Positions 1-6,410 of a stretch of 7,068 nt of DNA are shown in pieces. How positions within the stretch are numbered: the stretch's first letter is position 1; each line of letters opens with the position of its first letter. Both the position numbers and the translations under genes were made by a program. Under the pieces are notes generated by a model. The model did no database searches, was not told where the DNA came from, and worked only from the letters and a program-made list of their open reading frames with translations. Source of the stretch: Moraxellaceae bacterium (GTDB lineage Bacteria; Pseudomonadota; Gammaproteobacteria; Pseudomonadales; UBA3067); contig NVTH01000092.1 of the NCBI GenBank assembly GCA_002401525.1, positions 5,953 through 13,020 of the forward strand, written 5' to 3'.

Positions 1-1611
1 GCCACCATTTATGCTGCGTTGGCGGGGTTTTCAACGCCCACTTTGCGGGCCATGTTTATGCTTTATGTGTTCAGCTTTTACAGTTTTAGAAATCGACCGC
101 TGCAGGTCTTTAGGTCGTTGCTTGTGGCTGCATTGCTGGTGTTGTGGGTGGATCCGTTCGATATTTTTAGCGGCGGCTTTTGGCTTTCGTTTGTGGCTGT
201 TGGGGTGATTATTTGGTGTGCTCAGGGGCGCATAAAAAATCATAGTGACGGGCGTCTGTGGTCGAGGTTTGTTCACACTCTTGGTCATTGGGGGCGGTTG
301 CAATGGGGGATCTTCATTGGCTTGTTGCCCAGTAGTTTATTTTTTATTGGCCAGATTTCCATTCTCGCGCCGCTGATTAATTTTATAGTCATCCCTGTTT
401 TTGGGTGGATTATCGTGCCACTGAGCCTGTTAGCCACAGCGATTATGGGGGTGAGTCCGGGTTTCGCTAAGTGGATCTTTTTAATTTTGGATTGGGTGTT
501 ACACATTTTATGGCCGTTATTTCAGTGGACCGCTAATCAATCGGATTGGGTTTATCAGCAGTCATTGTTGAGTCCATGGGTGTTATTGACTCTAATGCTC
601 ACGGCCTTGCTTGCGTTGGCTGCGAAAGGGCTGCCTTTGAAAAGTTATGGGGCGCTACTGGGATTGAGCATGATGGCATTCGTGCTGCCTGGTTTTGGTT
701 ATTCCGGTGATAGCCCACTACGTCGAGGCAATATTCCAATGGGTGGTGTGGATTTCACATTATTGGATGTGGGGCAGGGATTGTCGGCGGTGATTCGCAC
801 GCGCCATCATAGTTTGGTCTATGATTTGGGCCCTCGGTACGGTACTGCCCTGGATGCGGGCAGTGCAGTGGTGGTGCCTTTTCTTAACAGTGTGGGCGTG
901 GATTTTGTTGATCGTTTGATTTTAAGCCATGATGACATGGATCATACGGGTGGATTCGAAAGCTTTGAGGCGCAATTTAGAGTGGCTAGAATTTATGCGC
1001 CCGCCAATGTCCTTGCGCGTTTTTCTAAGCATCCCAGCGTCACTTTGGGTTCTCCGAAAAATTGCGCTCATCCAGAAGCTTGGCAATGGGATGATGTGAA
1101 TTTCATGGTCTATGCTGTAGGACGAACTAAAAAAACTCATAGCGATGCTGGCACTGATTATTCTGGTGCCGACGTAAAATGGAATGACAATAATCAATCG
1201 TGTCTGCTGAAAATATGGGGTGACGGCTTTAGTGTGCTGATTCCCGGAGACATAGAGAAAAAAGCAGAAAAAGTATTGGTGCAAAATTTTCCAGTTCAAT
1301 TTGATTCTTTGGTTGAAGAAGTCTCTTTAAAAGCTGATATTTTAGTGCTGCCTCATCATGGCAGTCGCACCTCGTCTTCTGCCAGTTTTTTAGCAGCGGT
1401 TCAACCTCAACACGGTCTGGTGTCTGCGGGGTACTTAAATCGTTTTGGACATCCTTATCAGCCAGTGGTCAACCGACTTCAACAGCGTGGTGTGGACTTG
1501 TTTCGAACTGACAAGGGCGGGGCGTTGCAATACCAACTGCGCCCCGGGCTTGCTCTAGTACCGCCGAGTCAGCATCGAGTGCTAGCGAAGCGTCTGTGGT
1601 TTCATCCCTAG
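1..1611 (+). CDS. comEC: ComEC/Rec2-family DNA internalization protein, C-terminal part (5' truncated)
   Basis: ComEC forms the inner-membrane channel that carries transforming single-stranded DNA into the cytoplasm. The frame is open from base 1 (ATIYAALAGFSTPTLRA, typical of the ComEC competence domain), so the gene starts upstream; the TTG at 19 is not a credible start. About 536 residues remain of a family usually near 750-800. Fragment residues ~30-235 hold roughly seven hydrophobic segments, including the ComEC-like DPFDIFSGGFWLSF stretch. A metallo-beta-lactamase-like domain follows: LLDVGQG at 254-260, HDDMDH at 310-315, PGD with Asp417, LPHHGS with His452/His453, and a late GHP with His484. 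The metal-ligand motifs therefore look intact and no frameshift is visible. The N-terminal OB-like region would lie outside the window. The stop is TAG, and exbB follows 223 bases later. Identification is firm; competence of the organism is not shown. Confidence 0.95.
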   Translation, partial: ATIYAALAGFSTPTLRAMFMLYVFSFYSFRNRPLQVFRSLLVAALLVLWVDPFDIFSGGFWLSFVAVGVIIWCAQGRIKNHSDGRLWSRFVHTLGHWGRLQWGIFIGLLPSSLFFIGQISILAPLINFIVIPVFGWIIVPLSLLATAIMGVSPGFAKWIFLILDWVLHILWPLFQWTANQSDWVYQQSLLSPWVLLTLMLTALLALAAKGLPLKSYGALLGLSMMAFVLPGFGYSGDSPLRRGNIPMGGVDFTLLDVGQGLSAVIRTRHHSLVYDLGPRYGTALDAGSAVVVPFLNSVGVDFVDRLILSHDDMDHTGGFESFEAQFRVARIYAPANVLARFSKHPSVTLGSPKNCAHPEAWQWDDVNFMVYAVGRTKKTHSDAGTDYSGADVKWNDNNQSCLLKIWGDGFSVLIPGDIEKKAEKVLVQNFPVQFDSLVEEVSLKADILVLPHHGSRTSSSASFLAAVQPQHGLVSAGYLNRFGHPYQPVVNRLQQRGVDLFRTDKGGALQYQLRPGLALVPPSQHRVLAKRLWFHP

Positions 1612-1672
1612 ACTTAGGTGGAGTGGTTAAATTAGTGGTTGATAGTTTAGCGCTTTTTGGTACTTGGTGCGT

Positions 1673-1700
1673 TTGTTGAAACGTCTTTGCGTGGTAAAGT
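1673..1700 (+). promoter_or_regulatory. Possible sigma70-type promoter for exbB-exbD
   Basis: TTGTTG (1673-1678) and TAAAGT (1695-1700) are separated by 16 bases, a tolerable match to -35 and -10 elements. It lies in the only sizeable gap before exbB and would give a leader of roughly 125-130 bases. A second candidate -10, TACAAT at 1794-1799, has no good -35 partner. Both calls rest on sequence likeness alone. Confidence 0.25.
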
Positions 1701-1710
1701 AGGCCGCTTT

Positions 1711-1766
1711 TAAAATGTTGGGACGTCCCGTGGCGCTAAGGCATAGAGGTCGAAAATAACATTTTA
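1711..1766 (+). repeat. Inverted repeat in the exbB leader, enclosing a short palindrome
   Basis: TAAAATGTT (1711-1719) is the exact reverse complement of AACATTTTA (1758-1766), giving a possible 9-bp stem. Directly inside the left arm is the perfect 10-base palindrome GGGACGTCCC (1720-1729). If transcription starts near 1707, the structure would sit in the 5' leader of exbB, about 70 bases before the start codon. No T-run follows, so it does not look like an intrinsic terminator. It could be an RNA fold, an operator or chance. Confidence 0.4.
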
Positions 1767-1823
1767 GTAGACGCCCAAAAGAATGGTGTTCAATACAATA
1801 TTTTTACAGTCATAAGAAATATC

Positions 1824-1827
1824 GGAG
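1824..1827 (+). promoter_or_regulatory. Ribosome binding site deciding the exbB GTG start
   Basis: GGAG lies seven bases before the GTG at 1835. This supports the GTG rather than a later codon as the start, and the encoded N-terminus (MFEIVKSGGWLMIPI) matches the expected beginning of this ExbB subgroup. Confidence 0.65.
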
Positions 1828-1834
1828 ATTCAGT

Positions 1835-2464
1835 GTGTTTGAGATAGTTAAATCCGGTGGTTGGTTGATGATTCCTATCATCCTTTGTTCAATCACCGCC
1901 GTGGGAATTTGTATTGAACGGTTTTGGGCGCTGCGGTCCGATAAGTTGGCCCCCAAAGATTTAGTGGCTCAAGTGTGGGTGTGGATTAAAAGTAATCAAT
2001 TGGATGCACGACGGATTCGAGAATTACGAGACAGCAGTCCGCTTGGCGAAATTTTGGCGGTCGGACTGATGAACTCGAAGCACGGTCGCGCCATCATGAA
2101 AGAAAGTATCGAAGAAGTGGCGCATCACGCCATTCATGAGATGGAACGTTATTTAAATGTGCTTGGCACCATTGCGGCCATCACGCCTTTATTGGGGCTG
2201 CTCGGCACGGTCATTGGAATGATCCGGGTATTTACCGCCATTGTGGTAGAAGGTTCTGGTAACTCAGCGATTTTAGCGGGCGGTATTTCCGAGGCGCTGA
2301 TTACCACTGCTTCGGGGTTGACTGTGGCGATTCCGGCGTTGTTTTTCCACCGTTTTTTTGTACGTCGAATCGAGGAAATCTCGGTGGACATGGAGCAGGA
2401 GGTAATCAAGTTAGTGGACGCTTTGCACGGTGAGCGAGACGTTGATGTGAGCGGTGCGGCTTAG
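1835..2464 (+). CDS. exbB: ExbB/TolQ/MotA-family proton channel subunit
   Basis: This is an inner-membrane subunit of a proton-driven energy transducer that works with ExbD. At 209 aa it is the short ExbB type. Three membrane segments are visible: residues ~10-28, ~107-137 and ~146-175. The second contains the family signature TPLLGLLGTVIGMI (117-130). The third contains SEALITTASGLTVAIPAL, where Glu153 corresponds to the conserved channel glutamate of E. coli ExbB (Glu176). The start is GTG, supported by GGAG seven bases upstream. Its stop TAG shares its last base with the GTG of exbD (TAGTG), so the two are very probably translationally coupled. An ExbB/ExbD pair right after comEC matches the arrangement I recall in Pseudomonas. 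There is no tonB, tolA or pal nearby, so the client is unknown; TolQ is less likely for the same reason. Confidence 0.93.
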   Translation: MFEIVKSGGWLMIPIILCSITAVGICIERFWALRSDKLAPKDLVAQVWVWIKSNQLDARRIRELRDSSPLGEILAVGLMNSKHGRAIMKESIEEVAHHAIHEMERYLNVLGTIAAITPLLGLLGTVIGMIRVFTAIVVEGSGNSAILAGGISEALITTASGLTVAIPALFFHRFFVRRIEEISVDMEQEVIKLVDALHGERDVDVSGAA

Positions 2465-2895
2465 TGAAATTTTATCGTGTAAAAAAAGAAGCGGTGGAGG
2501 TTAACCTGACACCCTTGATTGATGTGGTGTTTTTATTACTGATCTTCTTTATGGTGTCCACCACGTTTACCAAAGAAAGCCGATTGAATTTGGAATTACC
2601 TGAGGCCGAGGGGACGCCACCGGCTGAGGAATTAAATGTATTGGAATTGACGATCTCTTCCGCGGGAAGCTATTCCGTGGCAGGGGAATCCCTGATCAAT
2701 GACACTCGCGATACCTTATCTCAAGGCTTGCTTAAAATGTCGGAAGGCGATACCAATCAACCGCTACAGATTCTTGCCGACGCGGAAGCACCGTTGCAGT
2801 CAGTCATCACTGCGATGGATGTGGCGGGTAAGTTAGGCTTTGTGCAAGTGAGTTTTGTGACCATGCAGCCGAGTACTGGAACTGCAGAAAAGTAA
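2464..2895 (+). CDS. exbD: ExbD/TolR-family biopolymer transport protein
   Basis: ExbD is a single-pass inner-membrane protein that pairs with ExbB and uses protons to drive TonB-like or related envelope work. The 143-aa product has the usual layout: a short cytoplasmic tail, NLTPLIDVVFLLLIFFMVS (14-32) as the membrane helix with the essential proton-carrying Asp20, then a periplasmic domain. The later stretch ILADAEAPLQSVITAMD followed by a GF-VSFVT-like end is typical of ExbD C-terminal domains. The GTG start overlaps the exbB stop by one base and has only a weak purine-rich site before it, so expression is probably coupled to exbB. Length and key residues are normal. It could serve TonB-dependent transport or another envelope function; the window does not decide. 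Confidence 0.93.
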   Translation: MKFYRVKKEAVEVNLTPLIDVVFLLLIFFMVSTTFTKESRLNLELPEAEGTPPAEELNVLELTISSAGSYSVAGESLINDTRDTLSQGLLKMSEGDTNQPLQILADAEAPLQSVITAMDVAGKLGFVQVSFVTMQPSTGTAEK

Positions 2896-2910
2896 TTTAT
2901 CTGGCAAATA

Positions 2911-2950
2911 ATCCGCTTATGTTCACGCTGAGTCTCAGCAGTATGCGGAT
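2911..2950 (+). repeat. Nested inverted repeat between exbD and the small exported-protein gene
   Basis: An outer pair, ATCCGC (2911-2916) and GCGGAT (2945-2950), encloses a perfect inner palindrome, GCTGAG-T-CTCAGC (2927-2939). As RNA the inner part would form a 5-bp stem with a 3-base loop. There is no following T-run, so it is not a classical terminator. It sits at the junction between the exbBD unit and the metal cassette, so it may be a transcript-end structure, an operator or an insertion scar. Confidence 0.4.
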
Positions 2951-2980
2951 GGTAATACGGGAAATTGACCTTTAAGCCTT

Positions 2981-3367
2981 ATGTTTGGGAATAATCGAAA
3001 ACCTTTAGTCGTTGTATTCTTGCTAATTGCTTTGGTTGGTCAACTCTTTGCGTCCGTAGTCTGGGCCTGTCCCATGGCTGAAGAGCACATCAGCCTTGAG
3101 GCTGTCACCAATGACTTTGTTATGAGTCACGGGTCGATGGACCATGATACTCAAAATCTGCGCTCCTTAGATTCTGAATCCAACGCTGCAAACTGTTGCC
3201 AAGATGCTTCCACGTGCACCGTTGCAGGGTGTATGGGCGTGGGTTTAATGACTTCAGCCCTCGAATCTGTGTGGCCTGCAATATTTTCTCTGCCTCTGCG
3301 CTCACTCGTTGAGTGGTTTGCAGCGGCCCCCCCTTCTTCAGTGTATCGCCCCCCGATCTTTTCTTAA
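2981..3367 (+). CDS. Small exported Cys/His/Met protein, CopL-like (putative copper response)
   Basis: This 128-aa protein is not assigned with certainty. Residues 9-29 form a hydrophobic signal segment ending in SVVWA before Cys30, preceded by basic residues (NNRK), so it is probably exported. The Trp two before Cys30 does not fit a normal lipobox, so signal peptidase I cleavage is favoured over lipidation. The mature part has possible metal ligands: CPM (30-32), MSHGSMDHD (48-56), Cys72/Cys73, Cys79 and Cys84 with Met85. The end reads PPSSVYRPPIFS, a tail I associate with small CopL/DUF2946-like proteins next to copper resistance genes; this is from memory. An in-frame TGA at 2966 rules out a longer start. 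No good ribosome site precedes the ATG. Its position just before a CusCBA-type operon supports a role in copper or silver sensing or sequestration, as an inference. Confidence 0.7.
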   Translation: MFGNNRKPLVVVFLLIALVGQLFASVVWACPMAEEHISLEAVTNDFVMSHGSMDHDTQNLRSLDSESNAANCCQDASTCTVAGCMGVGLMTSALESVWPAIFSLPLRSLVEWFAAAPPSSVYRPPIFS

Positions 3368-3492
3368 ATCCTCCTCCTGTGTCAGGTGAGTTGTTTGTAA
3401 CTTTTGTCGTGGTGGAATTCTGTTGCGTTATTTAGCCGATTCCCCAGGGTGATTTTTTATTGGATCGTTTAATGCAGGAACTGAGCGTTGAA

Positions 3493-3509
3493 TTCCTCTC
3501 GTAGAGGAA
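3493..3509 (+). repeat. Perfect hairpin upstream of the efflux operon
   Basis: TTCCTCT (3493-3499) and AGAGGAA (3503-3509) pair perfectly around the 3-base loop CGT. No T-run follows, so termination is unlikely. It lies about 40 bases before the outer-membrane factor start, inside the 181-base spacer 3368-3548, where I see no convincing promoter and no recognisable CueR- or CusR-type operator. It may structure the leader RNA. Confidence 0.4.
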
Positions 3510-3548
3510 AGGCGTGTAGGTTTCTGACGTTAGGGTACGAGACAGACC

Positions 3549-5021
3549 ATGAATAGATTCGTTTTATATTTTTCTCGTGAAGGCTTTCATCGCTTTCAAG
3601 CGTTGGTTTTAAATCCGTGGCCGAGTGCGTTGTTGGGTTTATTTTTAAGTTGTTTGGCGGTCATTTCCTGGGCTGAAAACCATTCAGGCCGGCAAGCATT
3701 GACCTTGGACCGCGCGATCCAGCTTGCTCACGACCATGACCCCTGGTTAGCGGGCAACCTTTATTCTCAACAAGCGCTGGAGGCAAAGGCCGGGGCAGCG
3801 AGCAGCTTGCCCTCGCCAACGGTGTCGTTAGAGTTTGCAAATTGGCCTACCGACAGTTTTGATTTTAACCAAGAGCCGATGACGCAATTCAAAGTCCGGG
3901 TCAGTCAGAGGTTTCCTCGCGGTGACAGCTTGGCAATTAATGAAAAAAAATTGCGTCGTTTGAGCAGTCAATTTCCTTATCAGCGTTTGGACCGTCGTGC
4001 CAAAGTAGCGTCGAGGGTGAGTCAGCGTTGGTTGGATGCTTATAAAGCCCAGGAAAGTATTGCCTTGATTGAAAATGATCGGGCTTTGTTTGAGCAGCTT
4101 GTGGATTTAGCGCAGTCACGGTATTCAACTGCGGTGGGACGTTCAAGGCAGCAGGATTTGATCCGCGCTCAATTGGAATTGACGCGTTTAGAGGATCGGT
4201 TAACAATTTTACGATTGCAACGTGATCAGGCGTTAGCCGATTTGTCGGAATGGACGGGGGGTGTCTACGAGCCCCAATTGAGCGCCTATGAGGCATTCGA
4301 ATTGCCCCTCTCTGTGGCGCGGAAATTACCTCAAATTAAAATGCTTGCTATGAACGCGACGGCTCCAGTAGACACGCACACAGCGACCGCAAAGTTGCCT
4401 CGCGAGCTGTGGTTTTTATTGAGCCATCCTGCGGTGAAAGCGCTAGATCGACAGTATGATGCGAGTAAAGCTGATGTTGAGTTGATGAGGGAAGGTAATA
4501 AGCCCCAGTGGGGTGTGAATGTGGGTTATGGATTTCGAGGCAATGATCTTGCCGGAGAAGATCAAGCCGATTTCCTCTCCGTGGGAGTGAATTTCGATTT
4601 GCCTTTATTGACTAGAAATCGACAACAACATCGTTTTAAAGCAGCCATTGCTGGCGCCGGGGCTGTGCAAATGAAAAAGCAGTTGTTGTTAAAAAAAATG
4701 CTCGCGTCATTGCGGGCTGCACAAGTGGAATTGGACGCGCTTACCTATCGGCAGACGCTGTTTGTGGATCAATTGTTACCGCAGATGAGTGACCAATCAG
4801 AAGCCTCATTGACGGCTTATACCTACGATGACGGCGATTTTGATGAGGTGGTGCGATCTCGTATTGGAGAATTAAATGCCCAAATCGAGGCACTTAGTAT
4901 TGTGGTCGATCGGCAGAAAATTATTGCGCGATTAAATTATTTTTATTCGGTGCAGTGGTCTGATGCCAGCGCATCAATCAATAATCCGCCCCGTTTGTTA
5001 TTGGAGAGTGATGATGAGTAA
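3549..5021 (+). CDS. cusC: TolC/CusC-type outer-membrane efflux channel protein
   Basis: This is the predicted outer-membrane and periplasmic tunnel of a tripartite heavy-metal efflux pump. The 490-aa length fits the TolC/OEP family. A hydrophobic signal segment (27-41) ends in SWA before Glu43. LTLDRAIQLAHDHDP (51-65) is the usual start of the first OEP repeat, RVSQRFPRGDS (117-127) is an early strand found in CusC-like proteins, and a second repeat begins near SHPAVKALDRQYDASKADVE (292-311), with a GVNVGYGFRG strand after it. Long charged helices fill the gaps. E. coli CusC is a lipoprotein; here Cys35 lies in FLSC, a poor lipobox, so lipidation is doubtful. The 26-residue stretch before the signal core is long and the upstream ribosome site is weak, so the true start may be internal. 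The gene overlaps cusB by eight bases. Metal specificity is inferred from the neighbours. Confidence 0.88.
   Translation: MNRFVLYFSREGFHRFQALVLNPWPSALLGLFLSCLAVISWAENHSGRQALTLDRAIQLAHDHDPWLAGNLYSQQALEAKAGAASSLPSPTVSLEFANWPTDSFDFNQEPMTQFKVRVSQRFPRGDSLAINEKKLRRLSSQFPYQRLDRRAKVASRVSQRWLDAYKAQESIALIENDRALFEQLVDLAQSRYSTAVGRSRQQDLIRAQLELTRLEDRLTILRLQRDQALADLSEWTGGVYEPQLSAYEAFELPLSVARKLPQIKMLAMNATAPVDTHTATAKLPRELWFLLSHPAVKALDRQYDASKADVELMREGNKPQWGVNVGYGFRGNDLAGEDQADFLSVGVNFDLPLLTRNRQQHRFKAAIAGAGAVQMKKQLLLKKMLASLRAAQVELDALTYRQTLFVDQLLPQMSDQSEASLTAYTYDDGDFDEVVRSRIGELNAQIEALSIVVDRQKIIARLNYFYSVQWSDASASINNPPRLLLESDDE
5003..5006 (+). promoter_or_regulatory. Ribosome binding site deciding the cusB start
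   Basis: GGAG lies seven bases before ATG 5014 and four before ATG 5011. The spacing favours 5014. An in-frame ATG at 4963 would add a non-conserved, signal-incompatible 17-residue stretch inside the upstream gene and is not preferred. Confidence 0.6.
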
Positions 5022-6399
5022 TTTAAATTCTTCAAAAGCTTCTTTGAGCGGTTCATCGCTAGTGGGGGTTTTTATTGGCGTGGCAGTGGGGGTATTCCTT
5101 GGCTTCGCGATTGTGGTGATTGCCAGCCGATACGGCAGTGACGATGCTGAGTCCTCTTTTATCCAACTGATTTTAGGGGATGATATCGGTGATCGTGAGG
5201 GCGGCCGTGGCAACAAAAAAAGCGCGGCAAGTCAGGCGAAACCGATTTATTGGGTGGCTCCGATGGATTCGAATTTTCGTCGTGATAAACCGGGACTGTC
5301 GCCCATGGGCATGGATTTAATCGCGGTCTATGGCAGTGACTCCAGTGGCAACGATGACGGTCCCGGTACGGTAAAAATCTCTTCTGCGGTGATTAATAAT
5401 TTAGGCGTGCGCACTGCAGTGGTGGAACGAAGGCAATTGGAAAGCTCAATTCGAACGGTGGGATACGTCCGTTACGATGAAGATAACTTGATTCATATAC
5501 ACCCGCGAGTCGAGGGCTGGATCGACACGCTTTATGTGCAGGCCGCAGGCGATCCAGTCAAAAAAGGGCAGCCTCTTTATGCCCTCTATTCGCCCACCTT
5601 AGTCAATGCCCAAGAAGAGCTTTTGTTGGCGTTAGAGCGTAAAAACAAGCGTTTAATTGAGGCGGCTGAGCAACGTTTACGGGCACTTCAAATTCCGGCC
5701 GCAACGATTTCGGCATTGAAAAAGAATCGCAAAGTGAAACAATCAGTGATCTTCTTTTCTCCCCTTGATGGGGTGGTAGATCACTTGCAAGTGAGGAAAG
5801 GATTCTTTGTTCAACCGGGTACAACGATGATGGCGATTGGTTCGGTGGAGCAAGTGTGGGTGGAAGCTGAGATTTTTGAGCGCCAAGCTTCGCTAGTATA
5901 CCAAGGCGCTTCAGTGACGATGACTTTGAATTATTTGCCTGGCGGGGTGTGGCGAGGCGTGGTGGATTATGTCTACCCAGTGATTGATGCCAAAACCAGG
6001 ACGATGAAAGTGCGCATGCGATTTAGCAATGAGGCGGGGGAATTGAAACCGAATATGTTTGCTCAGGTAGTGATTGAAACGGCCAGCGAAGCGGATACTT
6101 TATTAGTGCCGAAAGAAGCATTGATTCGAACTGGGCGTATGAATCGCTTGGTGATGGCTTTGGGGGAAGGCCGTTTTAAAACGGTGGAGGTTGGCGTGGG
6201 ACGGTTTGGTACAGACTTTGTTGAAATTCTAAGTGGCGTAGCGGAAGGCGAACGGGTGGTGACTTCGGCGCAATTCTTAATTGATTCTGAGTCCAGTAAA
6301 ACGTCGGACTTTAAGCGTTTAGATTCGTCTGCAGTGGCGGCTGATATTGAGTTCAATGGTCAGGCTCAATCCAGGATTCAACCGCAGGCCGTGCGCTAG
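5014..6399 (+). CDS. cusB: CusB-type RND efflux periplasmic adaptor subunit (Cu/Ag)
   Basis: The adaptor links the RND pump to the outer-membrane channel and, in E. coli CusB, passes Cu(I)/Ag(I) to the pump through methionines. The 461-aa product has an uncleaved-looking membrane anchor (15-38), then a heavy-metal-binding motif, [13 protein letters not shown] followed by SPMGMDL (79-102). Met84, Met98 and Met100 are the likely metal ligands; the cysteines of the common CPMHP/CPICGM version are absent. A lipoyl-like half with VEGW (166-169) follows, then a short helical hairpin (~192-238), a second lipoyl half ([17 protein letters not shown]), a beta-barrel starting near [10 protein letters not shown] (280-289), and a membrane-proximal domain with VPKEA (365-369). 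The end is a short tail after FLIDSE with no CusF domain. It overlaps the upstream gene by eight bases, and cusA follows after eleven bases, so this is one transcript. Confidence 0.92.
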   Translation: MSNLNSSKASLSGSSLVGVFIGVAVGVFLGFAIVVIASRYGSDDAESSFIQLILGDDIGDREGGRGNKKSAASQAKPIYWVAPMDSNFRRDKPGLSPMGMDLIAVYGSDSSGNDDGPGTVKISSAVINNLGVRTAVVERRQLESSIRTVGYVRYDEDNLIHIHPRVEGWIDTLYVQAAGDPVKKGQPLYALYSPTLVNAQEELLLALERKNKRLIEAAEQRLRALQIPAATISALKKNRKVKQSVIFFSPLDGVVDHLQVRKGFFVQPGTTMMAIGSVEQVWVEAEIFERQASLVYQGASVTMTLNYLPGGVWRGVVDYVYPVIDAKTRTMKVRMRFSNEAGELKPNMFAQVVIETASEADTLLVPKEALIRTGRMNRLVMALGEGRFKTVEVGVGRFGTDFVEILSGVAEGERVVTSAQFLIDSESSKTSDFKRLDSSAVAADIEFNGQAQSRIQPQAVR

Positions 6400-6403
6400 G
6401 AGG
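6398..6403 (+). promoter_or_regulatory. Consensus Shine-Dalgarno of cusA overlapping the cusB stop
   Basis: AGGAGG begins inside the TAG stop of cusB and lies seven bases before ATG 6411. It is the strongest ribosome site in the window, and terminating ribosomes would cover it, which favours coupling of adaptor and pump synthesis. Confidence 0.85.
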
Positions 6404-6410
6404 ATTTTTC

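Noticed and set aside
19..21. TTG as the start of a complete 530-aa ComEC-like protein
   Set aside because: The frame is open to base 1 and the preceding residues continue the ComEC match, so the gene is simply cut by the window edge.
1715..1759. 14-codon leader peptide upstream of exbB as a gene
   Set aside because: No ribosome site, no attenuator-like codon run and no conservation evidence; kept only as part of the leader-structure finding.
2965..2995. TTGACC with a 19-base spacer to AATAAT, resembling a MerR/CueR-type copper promoter
   Set aside because: The right half of the CueR dyad is missing, and the -10 would lie inside the first codons of the small exported protein, so transcription would start past its signal peptide.
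3441..3463. CCCAGGG followed by a T-run, resembling a terminator
   Set aside because: The stem would be only about 3 bp with a one-base loop; extending it gives mismatches. It is too weak to call.
4963..5013. Upstream ATG extending cusB by 17 residues
   Set aside because: The added residues lie inside the outer-membrane factor gene, have no supporting ribosome site, and spoil the expected N-terminus; GGAG supports 5014.
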